A stretch of DNA of 11,593 nucleotides from Candidatus Neomicrothrix sp. UBA825 (lineage in GTDB: Bacteria > Actinomycetota > Acidimicrobiia > Acidimicrobiales > UBA8592). The stretch covers positions 19,665-31,257 of the forward strand of contig DBHP01000003.1 in NCBI GenBank assembly GCA_002295705.1, written 5' to 3'. The position numbers and the translations under genes are program-made. Shown piece by piece: positions 1 to 7,102 of this stretch (position 1 is the first letter of the stretch; each line of letters opens with the position of its first letter). The notes under the pieces are model-generated. The model was not told the origin of the DNA. It saw nothing but the letters and a program-made list of their open reading frames with translations, and did no database searches.

Positions 1-666
1 ATAAAACAAGTTGAAGTCGCTGCTCGGCAAGGTGGAGGTGATCTTGATGCCAACCCTACTTTGAGGACGATGTATCAAAAGGCTCGCGATAACTCAGTTC
101 CCCTAGACACCATAGAAAGGGCGATAAAGCGAGGAACAGGTGAGTTGGAGGGAGTCAATTACGAAGACGTTACCTATGAAGGCTATGCCCCAAGCGGTGT
201 CGCACTATACATTGAGACGCTTACTGACAATAGAAATAGAACCGGCTCAGAGGTTAGGTCAACGTTATCAAAGAATGGCGGCTCACTAGCGGAACCTGGA
301 TCTGTCGCATGGCAATTTGAAAGAAAAGGAGTGATTGTTCTCGATAAGATTATAGATGAGGACACGATAATGCTTGTTGCTCTTGAAAATGGAGCCGAAG
401 ATCTTATTGATGAAGGCGATACATGGCGACTTACATGCGATCCGGCCGACCTTAATAGTCTAAGAGATTCTCTTGACGCATCAGAAGTTCCATCTCTTTC
501 AGCTGACTTAACATTTCTACCCACCCAAATCGTCCCCCTCGAAGACTCCTCATCCGCCAAACAAGTCTTGGCGCTAATTGATCTACTTGATGAACTGGAT
601 GATGTGGACTCGGTGCATGCAAACTTTGATATACCAGATTCTGTGTTACAGGAATTAGCTGGATAA
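1..666 (+). CDS. yebC: YebC/TACO1-family protein, 5' end missing
   Basis: The reading frame is open from base 1 to a TAA at 664-666, giving the last 221 residues. YebC proteins run about 245-250 residues, so roughly the first 25-30 (the usual MAGHSKW start) lie outside the window. The protein matches the family throughout: a basic helical part with AARQGGGD and an ANPTLR segment, then IERAIKRGTG, then YEGYAPSGVALYIE and TDNRNRT, then NGGSLAEPGSVAWQFERKG, and an acidic C-terminal domain. The family was long annotated as transcriptional regulators; members (YebC, TACO1) are now also linked to translation of difficult peptide stretches such as polyproline. Which role applies here cannot be told from sequence. 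An ATG at 70 and a TTG at 61 are internal codons, not starts, because the conserved frame continues upstream of both. Position next to ruvC is a very common arrangement. Confidence 0.95.
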   Translation: MKQVEVAARQGGGDLDANPTLRTMYQKARDNSVPLDTIERAIKRGTGELEGVNYEDVTYEGYAPSGVALYIETLTDNRNRTGSEVRSTLSKNGGSLAEPGSVAWQFERKGVIVLDKIIDEDTIMLVALENGAEDLIDEGDTWRLTCDPADLNSLRDSLDASEVPSLSADLTFLPTQIVPLEDSSSAKQVLALIDLLDELDDVDSVHANFDIPDSVLQELAG

Positions 667-711
667 GTAGAATCCACCGGATTTACCAAAAGAAACCCTA
701 TCATCGTACAT

Positions 712-1194
712 ATGTTCGTATTAGGTATAGACCCGGGACTGTCGCGTTGCGGTTACGGCCTTATAAAGATTGGAAAGCCTAAAGAGAAAGCCATATCTGC
801 CGGCGTCATTCGAACATCTCCTGACGAAGTGACATCTGTTCGACTTTTTGAGATAAGGAATGAAGTTCGAAAGCTTATCTCTGAATATAGGCCAGAGGTG
901 GTCGCTATTGAAAGGGTTCTATTTCAACGCAACGTAAAAACCGCTGTTTCAGTAAGCCAAGTAATCGGGGTTATTATGGTTGAAGCGTTGGATGCAAATT
1001 GCGAGGTCGCTGAATATTCACCGACAGAAGTCAAGCTAGCAGTGGCAGGATATGGAGGCGCACAAAAAACTGAGATTCAAACGATGGTTCAATTGCTTCT
1101 GGGCATTGAGAAGAAACTAGACCCAGTTGATGCTGCTGATGCATTGGCAGTGGCTCTATGTTATTCGGCAAATCGCTCTATGGTGGCCCGATGA
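712..1194 (+). CDS. ruvC: Crossover junction endodeoxyribonuclease RuvC
   Basis: RuvC resolves Holliday junctions by paired cuts in strands of like polarity, working with the RuvAB branch-migration motor. The 160-residue product is slightly shorter than the E. coli protein (173). It carries the RNase H-like active site: Asp7 in LGIDPGLSRCGYG, Glu67 in VVAIERVLF, and Asp140 and Asp143 in DPVDAADALAVAL. The DNA-binding stretch AGYGGAQKTEIQ lies at 112-123, with the usual basic Lys119. The ATG at 712 puts Asp7 exactly where the family has it, which supports this start even though no clear Shine-Dalgarno sequence precedes it. The gene follows yebC by 45 bases. Its stop codon overlaps the ruvA start in ATGA (1191-1194), so translation of the two is probably coupled. 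Confidence 0.97.
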   Translation: MFVLGIDPGLSRCGYGLIKIGKPKEKAISAGVIRTSPDEVTSVRLFEIRNEVRKLISEYRPEVVAIERVLFQRNVKTAVSVSQVIGVIMVEALDANCEVAEYSPTEVKLAVAGYGGAQKTEIQTMVQLLLGIEKKLDPVDAADALAVALCYSANRSMVAR

Positions 1195-1796
1195 CAATAG
1201 GAAGCCTTCGCGGTGAGATCATAGTCAAAGATGATAACGAAATGATTATCGAAGTTAACGGCGTAGGCTACCGACTTCAGGTTTCAGCTTCCACGTATGA
1301 AGCTTCTCAAATAGGTCAGTCAGGAACTCAGTTTTATATACATCACCACTTTCGTGAAAATGAGCAGACGCTATACGCGTTTTCATCAAGATTTGAGTGC
1401 AAGCTATTTCAGGCATTAATTTCAGCGCATAAAGTAGGTCCTTCATTAGGGTTGTCGATTTTGTCAACCTATGGTCCCGACCAGCTAATAGATATCGTCA
1501 ATTCGCAGGATATTGATGCGTTGTGTTTGGTACCTGGAGTAGGGAAAACAACAGCTTCAAGGTTGCTAATAGATTTAGAAGCGAAATTTAAAAAACTAGC
1601 AATAGGCTCTGAGCATCTTCCCTCAAAAGCCAGCGGCAAAATTAACGATGACATAAAAGATGTGCGCGACGCATTATCTGGACTCGGATACGGTTCAGAA
1701 GAAATCTATGCGGTTACAAAGGATCTGCCTTCAGAAACTGAAACGTCAGAGTTAATAAAGCTAGCCTTGCAGAAACTCGCAATAAACTCTAGGTGA
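1191..1796 (+). CDS. ruvA: Holliday junction branch migration protein RuvA
   Basis: RuvA binds four-way junctions as a tetramer and loads the RuvB motor. The 201-residue product has the usual three parts. Residues 1-63 form the OB-fold domain, starting MTIGSLRGEI. Residues 64-140 carry two helix-hairpin-helix motifs, at about 77-91 (LISAHKVGPSLGLSI) and 111-128 (LCLVPGVGKTTASRLL). Residues 152-201 form the C-terminal RuvB-binding domain (DVRDALSGLGYGSEEI). The start at 1191 is chosen because it gives the conserved N-terminus directly and overlaps the ruvC stop as ATGA; an in-frame ATG at 1158 would add 11 residues foreign to the family. The acidic pin that separates strands at the crossover reads REN here (Glu56, Asn57, with Glu58 next), where E. 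coli has Glu55-Asp56. That is a mild substitution. Confidence 0.97.
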   Translation: MTIGSLRGEIIVKDDNEMIIEVNGVGYRLQVSASTYEASQIGQSGTQFYIHHHFRENEQTLYAFSSRFECKLFQALISAHKVGPSLGLSILSTYGPDQLIDIVNSQDIDALCLVPGVGKTTASRLLIDLEAKFKKLAIGSEHLPSKASGKINDDIKDVRDALSGLGYGSEEIYAVTKDLPSETETSELIKLALQKLAINSR

Positions 1797-1814
1797 CAAG
1801 CTAACAAATTGATT

Positions 1815-2876
1815 ATGAGAGACGAATTACTTTCCCCAAATGAAATTAACGAAGAAGACGATTCACATCTAGATATGAGTACACATGATCTTCGTCCTGA
1901 TTCGCTAAAGGATTTTGTTGGGCAAGCCGAACTTAAAGAGCATTTAGAAATTATTCTTGGGGCAGCCCAGAAGAGAGGGAAGCCTTCAGATCATCTACTG
2001 TTTGCAGGGCCTCCCGGACTAGGAAAAACGACCTTAGCCAATATTGTCGCAGGCGAAATGGGCGTTTCCATGCATAGCACATCAGGTCCAGCGCTAGAAC
2101 GAGCTGGAGATTTAGCAGCTATTCTTACAAAGCTCGAACCGGGTGATGTTCTATTTATTGATGAGATACATCGCCTATCAAAAGCAGTAGAGGAGGTTTT
2201 GTATCCAGCAATGGAGGACTTTCAACTTGATATTGTTTTAGGAAAAGGTCCGGCGGCGCGATCAGTGCGGCTAGCAATTGCGCCGTTTACTTTAGTGGCT
2301 GCGACAACTAGGACTGGTTTGATAACAGGACCTCTACGAGACAGATTTGGGCTTGTCGCCAGACTGGACTACTACACCGCAACGGATCTAGAGAAGATAG
2401 TTACACGTTCTGCAGGCATTATTGATGTTGAAATTGATCAGGCCGGAAGTTCAGAGATAGCTAGAAGAGCACGAGGAACACCCCGAATAGCAAATAGGTT
2501 ATTGCGTCGAGTTCGTGATTATGCAGAAATGAAAGCAAATGGCGTCATTGACCAGGCAACAGCGAACGAAGGTCTCAAAGTATTTGGGGTTGATGGTAGA
2601 GGTTTAGATAAAGTAGACCGCTCTATATTGAATTCTTTGTGCAAGCAATTCAGCGGAGGGCCTGTAGGGCTTTCTACGCTCGCTATTAGCGTTTCTGAAC
2701 CCGCTGAAACAGTTGAGGATGTGTATGAACCGTTCCTTATTCAGCAAGGTTTTCTAATGCGAACACCTCGGGGGCGAGTGGCAACTGATGCGGCATGGCA
2801 GCATCTAAATCTAGAGCCCCGAAAGCAAGCAGACTCTCCAAAATCTGATGACCTCTTTTCGGAGCTTGAGGAATAA
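1815..2876 (+). CDS. ruvB: Holliday junction branch migration ATPase RuvB
   Basis: RuvB is the AAA+ hexameric motor that pulls DNA through the RuvA-bound junction. From the ATG at 1815 the product is 353 residues. Positions here count from the alternative TTG at 1809, which adds two residues. Walker A is GPPGLGKT at 67-74, Walker B is LFIDEIHR at about 115-122, sensor 1 is AATTRTG at 164-170, and the arginine-finger segment GPLRDRFG is at 174-181. The C-terminal winged helix includes IQQGFLMRTPRGR (311-323). The first 25 residues are an acidic leader of the kind often seen in actinobacterial RuvB. The AGGTGA at 1791-1796 is rather far from either start, so the exact start is uncertain. The gene follows ruvA by 18 bases, completing a standard ruvCAB set. 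Confidence 0.96.
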   Translation: MRDELLSPNEINEEDDSHLDMSTHDLRPDSLKDFVGQAELKEHLEIILGAAQKRGKPSDHLLFAGPPGLGKTTLANIVAGEMGVSMHSTSGPALERAGDLAAILTKLEPGDVLFIDEIHRLSKAVEEVLYPAMEDFQLDIVLGKGPAARSVRLAIAPFTLVAATTRTGLITGPLRDRFGLVARLDYYTATDLEKIVTRSAGIIDVEIDQAGSSEIARRARGTPRIANRLLRRVRDYAEMKANGVIDQATANEGLKVFGVDGRGLDKVDRSILNSLCKQFSGGPVGLSTLAISVSEPAETVEDVYEPFLIQQGFLMRTPRGRVATDAAWQHLNLEPRKQADSPKSDDLFSELEE

Positions 2877-2888
2877 AAGAGCTAAATC

Positions 2889-3881
2889 TTGGATATTTCA
2901 AATTTTGACTATGACTTGCCAAAAGACTCGATTGCTCAGTTTCCATTGAGTCAAAGAGACGAATCGAAGCTGTTGGTCGCGACCAAAGCTGTTGAGCATA
3001 TGCATACAAGAGATTTTCCGAGTCTATTAGGGCCCGGTGATGTGGTCGTGCTCAATGAAACTCGGGTTATGCCTGCACGATTAAACTTGCGGAGACTTAC
3101 CGGCGGGGCTGTTGAAGTGCTTGCTCTTGAAGAGGCTGATAATGGGAGGTGGGAAGCACTGGTGCGTCCTAGCAGAAAGATTCAAGTTGGTGAAGAATTA
3201 CTTGATCAATCTGGGAAAGCAGTATTACGTATCGAGGAAGTTACGCACAAAGGGACAAGATATATTTCATCCATTGAAACGGAAATGAGAGAAATCTTGA
3301 GCGTTTACGGAGAAATTCCCTTGCCGCCCTATATCGAGAATAACGAAATTGATAAGAATCGATATCAAACCGTTTATGCGCAAAATGAAAATTCTGTTGC
3401 TGCACCCACAGCTGGTTTGCATATAACAAAGGAGACCATTGATAGATGCGAAGGAGCAGGAGCATCAGTGGTAACGGTTAATTTAAGTGTGGGTATTGGT
3501 ACCTTTCAACCTATCGCAACTGACTCTATTGATGAGCATGTAATGCATTCCGAGCGATACTCCGTCGAGGCTGACGTATGGGAAACTATCCAGAAAGCGA
3601 AGAGGGTCATCGCAGTAGGAACAACCGTAGTGCGAACCCTTGAGTCAGTTGCATCCACTGGGCGCTTAGAGGGAAGAACTAAGCTTTACATAAAGCCCGG
3701 ATTCCAGTTCAGAGTCGTTGACTCCCTATTGACTAACTTCCACCTACCCAAGTCAAGCTTGCTGGTAATGATCGAAGCATTTATGGGAAAGAGTTGGAAA
3801 AATCTCTATCATTTAGCACTCAAGGAAGGATATAGGTTTCTTTCATTTGGTGATGCCATGTTTATTGAACGTGGAGGATAG
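2889..3881 (+). CDS. queA: S-adenosylmethionine:tRNA ribosyltransferase-isomerase QueA
   Basis: QueA acts after Tgt in queuosine synthesis. It transfers and isomerises the ribosyl part of S-adenosylmethionine onto preQ1 at tRNA position 34, giving epoxyqueuosine. The 330-residue product, slightly shorter than the usual 340-350, covers the whole family: FDYDLPKDSIAQFP near the start, VVVLNETRVMPAR (52-64), RYQTVYA then SVAAPTAGLHIT (169-180), GTFQPI (204-209), VGTTVVRTLES (243-253), LLTNFHLPKSSLL (280-292) and YRFLSFGDAMFI (315-326). The start is the TTG at 2889. It gives the expected M-D-I-S-N-F-D-Y-D opening, and no ATG lies near it in frame. A purine-rich AAAAGAG precedes it by about 7 bases. 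The gene begins 12 bases after ruvB stops, so it is probably co-transcribed with it. Confidence 0.96.
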   Translation: MDISNFDYDLPKDSIAQFPLSQRDESKLLVATKAVEHMHTRDFPSLLGPGDVVVLNETRVMPARLNLRRLTGGAVEVLALEEADNGRWEALVRPSRKIQVGEELLDQSGKAVLRIEEVTHKGTRYISSIETEMREILSVYGEIPLPPYIENNEIDKNRYQTVYAQNENSVAAPTAGLHITKETIDRCEGAGASVVTVNLSVGIGTFQPIATDSIDEHVMHSERYSVEADVWETIQKAKRVIAVGTTVVRTLESVASTGRLEGRTKLYIKPGFQFRVVDSLLTNFHLPKSSLLVMIEAFMGKSWKNLYHLALKEGYRFLSFGDAMFIERGG

Positions 3882-3917
3882 CTACTATAAATGGAAACGC
3901 ATGAGGTTAAAAGATAA

Positions 3918-5033
3918 GTGGTGAACCCTAATTTTAAAATAGCAGCGATAGATGGCAGTGCACGTGCTGGAGTCCTTTCTATGCAAAGGCATGTTCTCAA
4001 TACCCCAACCTTCATGCCAGTCGGGACAAGAGGGGCAGTCAGAACAATCACGTCTAAAGATCTCGAAGAGTTAGGTGCGGATATCATTCTTGGGAATACG
4101 TATCATTTGATGTTAAGACCCGGAGAGGATCTCATTCAAGAATTTGGTGGAATTCACGGGTTTGTAGACTGGAAACGTCTTATTCTCACTGATTCGGGAG
4201 GCTACCAAGTCTTCTCATTGGAGCCTGATGTAGATGACGACGGGGTTGAGTTTAAATCTACGTACGATGGCAGTCTGCACAGATTAACTCCGGAAAAAGC
4301 GGTTGACATACAGTGTTCATTGGGTGCTGATATCCAAATGGTTCTAGATGTTTGCCCCCCGATCCCTACTGAGAAAAGAGTTCTTGAAATAGCTGTTGAT
4401 AGAACTCACAAATGGGCTATAAGAGGACGCAACCACTTCTTATCAAAAGAAAAGAGTTTTGAAAACGAACGTGCTCAATTTGGTATTGTCCAAGGCGGAC
4501 TAGACCGAGAACTGCGACGAATTTCAGCTGAACAAATTGTTGATATCGGTTTCGACGGATATGCAATAGGTGGTTTATCCGTCGGGGAAACAAGACAAGA
4601 AATGATCGAGCCTATGCGGATAAGCGCTGATGCACTCCCGAAAGAACAACCAAGATATTTTATGGGCTTAGGTGATCCAGCAGGGCTAGTTGAGGCAATT
4701 GCATGCGGTGTCGACATGTTTGATTGTGTCTGGCCAACAAGATTAGCAAGGCACGGTACAGCGTTAACGATGAAAGGGCGCGTTAATTTAGGAGCAGCCA
4801 GATATGCAAAAAGCGATGATGCCATTGATCCTGACTTCGATTTAAGTCCTGCAAGCCGGTGGTCACGTGGCTACATAAGACATCTGCTATCTGTGGGTGA
4901 ACCAGTAGCCGCTAGGCTTCTTACTCTTCATAACCTTGCGTGGATAATCGACTTCATGAAACGTGCGAGGGCGTCTATCGTTCAAGGGACATTTGATGAT
5001 TTCCAGAAGGAAACACTCCAAATTTGGGGCTAA
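3918..5033 (+). CDS. tgt: Queuine tRNA-ribosyltransferase (Tgt) lacking the zinc cysteines
   Basis: Tgt swaps guanine 34 of the GUN-anticodon tRNAs (Asp, Asn, His, Tyr) for the queuosine precursor preQ1. The 371-residue product has the full TIM-barrel signature: NTPTFMPVGTRGAV (28-41), GNTYHL (59-64), general-base Asp92 in TDSGGYQVFSL, LDVCPP with Asp144 and Cys146, VQGG (191-194), GGLSVGE (218-224), and nucleophile Asp269 in DMFDCVWPTR. Cys146 matches Zymomonas Cys158, which suits a preQ1-type pocket. The oddity is the zinc site. Where bacterial enzymes have CxCxxC, residues 304-317 align without a gap but carry Phe307, Leu309 and Ala312; the fourth ligand, His338 in LLTLHN, is kept. Start: two adjacent GTG codons (3918, 3921) follow GAGG at 3903-3906, and either may serve. 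The enzyme works directly upstream of QueA in the pathway. Family assignment is firm; whether this variant is fully active is not known. Confidence 0.95.
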   Translation: MVNPNFKIAAIDGSARAGVLSMQRHVLNTPTFMPVGTRGAVRTITSKDLEELGADIILGNTYHLMLRPGEDLIQEFGGIHGFVDWKRLILTDSGGYQVFSLEPDVDDDGVEFKSTYDGSLHRLTPEKAVDIQCSLGADIQMVLDVCPPIPTEKRVLEIAVDRTHKWAIRGRNHFLSKEKSFENERAQFGIVQGGLDRELRRISAEQIVDIGFDGYAIGGLSVGETRQEMIEPMRISADALPKEQPRYFMGLGDPAGLVEAIACGVDMFDCVWPTRLARHGTALTMKGRVNLGAARYAKSDDAIDPDFDLSPASRWSRGYIRHLLSVGEPVAARLLTLHNLAWIIDFMKRARASIVQGTFDDFQKETLQIWG

Positions 5034-5205
5034 TAATAAAGCTGCCGCTTCTAAATGATCTCTTCAGTGCGAATGTCCAAATGTGGCTTATTTCTTCCTT
5101 CAGGTAATTCTTTTCAATACGCCAAATTATTCCCAAACACATCGGAACCTTGCAATGATCCGCTAGCATTTGGAACTGAACTACAAGATTAGGAGACTGA
5201 AATCT
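5034..5205 (+). other. Largest intergenic gap, upstream of yajC
   Basis: This 172-base stretch is the longest non-coding gap in the window and separates the queuosine genes from the Sec genes, so a promoter for yajC-secD-secF is plausible here. I cannot pick out a convincing -35/-10 pair. There is no GC-rich hairpin followed by a T run to stop transcription after tgt. CCAAATG at 5077-5083 and CATTTGG at 5167-5173 form a perfect 7-base inverted repeat about 83 bases apart, which is weak evidence for a structure. The yajC ribosome binding site lies at the right end. Confidence 0.35.
5191..5196 (+). promoter_or_regulatory. Ribosome binding site of yajC
   Basis: AGGAGA sits 9 bases before the ATG at 5206 and decides the start of yajC. 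The longer frame from a TTG at 5170 would begin upstream of this site and place a basic 12-residue extension before the membrane segment. Confidence 0.75.
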
Positions 5206-5475
5206 ATGGGAATACTTTTCCTACCTATATTGCTTTTGCTGATGTACTTTATGATTCTGAGACCACAGCAAAAACAGCGGAAGCAACAACAGCAAATGCT
5301 CTCAACTCTTGATGTCGGTGATGATGTAATACTGGAGTCAGGAATTTATGGGACGGTAAGTGACCTTGATGGGGCGACTGTATTCATCATGATCGCCGAT
5401 GGCGTAGAAATAAAGGTCGCTAAAAGTAACGTTGCGAGAATGATCTCATACGATAATGACTCGGAGCTAAACTAA
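5206..5475 (+). CDS. yajC: Preprotein translocase subunit YajC
   Basis: YajC is a small inner-membrane protein that associates with SecD and SecF beside the SecYEG channel; its loss is well tolerated in E. coli. The 89-residue product has one N-terminal membrane span (about residues 2-18), then the family hallmark ILRPQQKQRKQQQQ (17-30). A soluble beta-rich cytoplasmic domain follows (LDVGDDVILESGIYGTV, 35-51, and VEIKVAKSNVARMI, 67-80), ending in a short acidic tail. The ATG at 5206 is preferred over an in-frame TTG at 5170 because it follows a good ribosome binding site and gives the usual short N-terminus. It is followed after 25 bases by secD, the standard order. Confidence 0.95.
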   Translation: MGILFLPILLLLMYFMILRPQQKQRKQQQQMLSTLDVGDDVILESGIYGTVSDLDGATVFIMIADGVEIKVAKSNVARMISYDNDSELN

Positions 5476-5500
5476 TCTCTCCTCGGGGTTAGAACAAGAG

Positions 5501-7102
5501 ATGAAAAAGCAAGTTCTACTTCCTTTAATGTCAATACTTGTTATCGTTGGCGGATTATTTGGATGGTCACAAGGCGCGGGCAATAGTGTTCTGCTGGGAT
5601 TAGATCTCAAAGGCGGAGCAGAGGTTGTTCTCGAACCTGTTGAAGATACAGAACTCAGCGGTGATGTACTTGATGAAGCTCTTGACAAATCGGTTGAGAT
5701 AATTCGTAACCGAGTCGATGGTCTAGGCGTTGCAGAACCGGATATAACACGTCAAGGAAATAGAATTGTAGTTCAACTCCCAGGGGTAGAGGATCAAAGG
5801 CGAGCTTTAGAAGTTGTCGGCCAGACAGCCGAGTTACGCTTCAGACCTGTTTGTGCAATCCTTCCTGCTGTACCAATAAATTTGGACCAGGTAAATAGTC
5901 AGAACTCTGATGAGGTAAACGATGGACCAGTTGGAATTCTTCCAACCGACCAAGACGAACCCTCAGTTGAGGGTCCAGAAGGCAGCGAATCTCAAGCAAT
6001 GGTTTCAACCCCAGATGGTATTGGATGCGAAAATCTAGGTTTTGCGCCTGAGGATGCTCTAGGTATGGAAAACACTGAAGCAGATAATGACGAAGCAGAG
6101 AATCCGGTTATATTTCCTCTGCTTGACTCCGAGGGAACCCCTTACCAACGATTACTCTTAGGAAGAACTATGCTCACTGGAGCTTCGCTTGAAACAGCAG
6201 ATGCCAGCATCGCAGGGGGGTTTGAATGGCAAGTTCTTCCTGTCTTTCGTTCCGGGGTAGACGGCATTGACTTATTCAACGCAGCAGCTGATGCGTGCTA
6301 TAACCGAAATTCAAAATGTCAAACTGGACAATTAGCAATTGTTCTAGATGGGGTAATTGAATCAGCGCCTACTGTGAATACCCCTTTCTTTGAAAGAGAC
6401 CAAATTGTCATAAGTGGTAATTTCGATCAGAATCGAGCAGAGGATACTGCTTTAGTACTGAAATATGGTTCACTGCCTTTGGAATTTGGGGACCCAACTG
6501 ATCCAACAAGTGGCAGTAGAGTCCGTTTGGTCTCTGCAACACTCGGTCAAGATTCTTTAGATGCGGGTATTACCGCCGGACTTGTTGGTCTTGCACTAGT
6601 CGCCTTATATATGATCGCCTACTACAAGCTATTAGGGTTAGCAGCGATGCTTTCTTTAGCGGTGTCTGGAACGATGTTGTGGGTAATCCTCTCATGGCTT
6701 TCTGAGACACGAAGCTTAGCTTTAACGCTGGCTGGAGTGGTTGGATTGATTGTCTCCATAGGTACGTCTCTAGATTCAAACGTCGTTTACTTTGAGCACT
6801 TAAAGGAGGATATAAGGAATGGAAGGACCCTGCGTTCTGCAGTGGATCAGTCATTCCCAATAGCTTTCAAAACAATCTTTTGGGCTAATCTAGCCTCTCT
6901 CATAGGCGCTGCAATTCTTTACTTCCTCACAGTCGGTTCTGTAAGAGGGTTTGCTTTGATGCTTGGCCTCGCATCAATACTTGATTTAGTGGCCACCTAT
7001 TTCTTTCTCAGACCAGTTGTGAAAATAATGGGAACGCAAAAAGCAATACAAGATCGATCTTGGTTAAGTGGCTTGCCTAGTTCTGTTGAGGAGGAATTAT
7101 GA
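5501..7102 (+). CDS. secD: Protein translocase subunit SecD
   Basis: SecD, with SecF, is an RND-type membrane protein that uses the proton gradient to help exported proteins leave the Sec channel. The 533-residue product has an N-terminal span (about 5-22) and the conserved LLGLDLKGGAEVVLE (31-45). The P1 region includes IIRNRVDGLGVAEPDI (67-82), IVVQLPGVED (89-98), the QLAIVLDGVIESAP segment (277-290) and ISGNF. The membrane half has about five further spans between 355 and 508. The proton-pathway aspartate is Asp425 in GTSLDSNVVYFE. Residues about 122-207 are a low-complexity, strongly acidic insert; other actinobacterial SecD proteins also have long variable inserts here. All four cysteines (118, 176, 266, 273) lie in the extracytoplasmic region. 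The stop overlaps the secF start as ATGA. No strong ribosome binding site precedes 5501. Confidence 0.97.
   Translation: MKKQVLLPLMSILVIVGGLFGWSQGAGNSVLLGLDLKGGAEVVLEPVEDTELSGDVLDEALDKSVEIIRNRVDGLGVAEPDITRQGNRIVVQLPGVEDQRRALEVVGQTAELRFRPVCAILPAVPINLDQVNSQNSDEVNDGPVGILPTDQDEPSVEGPEGSESQAMVSTPDGIGCENLGFAPEDALGMENTEADNDEAENPVIFPLLDSEGTPYQRLLLGRTMLTGASLETADASIAGGFEWQVLPVFRSGVDGIDLFNAAADACYNRNSKCQTGQLAIVLDGVIESAPTVNTPFFERDQIVISGNFDQNRAEDTALVLKYGSLPLEFGDPTDPTSGSRVRLVSATLGQDSLDAGITAGLVGLALVALYMIAYYKLLGLAAMLSLAVSGTMLWVILSWLSETRSLALTLAGVVGLIVSIGTSLDSNVVYFEHLKEDIRNGRTLRSAVDQSFPIAFKTIFWANLASLIGAAILYFLTVGSVRGFALMLGLASILDLVATYFFLRPVVKIMGTQKAIQDRSWLSGLPSSVEEEL
7089..7094 (+). promoter_or_regulatory. Ribosome binding site of secF
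   Basis: AGGAGG, inside a longer GAGGAGGAA, lies within the last codons of secD, 4 bases before the secF ATG. It is the best match to the consensus in the window. Together with the ATGA overlap, it suggests that SecF is made in step with SecD. Confidence 0.8.

Noticed and set aside
183..704. Long open frame of 173 codons on the - strand, opposite yebC
   Set aside because: It lies fully antisense to a conserved gene, is rich in Ser and Arg as expected for a mirrored coding frame, and resembles no family.
1158..1190. Earlier ATG for ruvA at 1158
   Set aside because: The 11 extra residues do not match the RuvA N-terminus; ATG 1191 gives the conserved MTIGSLRG and the usual ATGA overlap with ruvC.
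3891..3917. Tiny frame of 8 codons (ATG to TAA) ending right before the tgt start
   Set aside because: It could be a leader peptide coupled to tgt, but it is too short to judge, has no ribosome binding site of its own and shows no stall-type motif.
5170..5205. Earlier TTG start for yajC
   Set aside because: It lies upstream of the good AGGAGA site and adds a 12-residue basic extension not expected in YajC.
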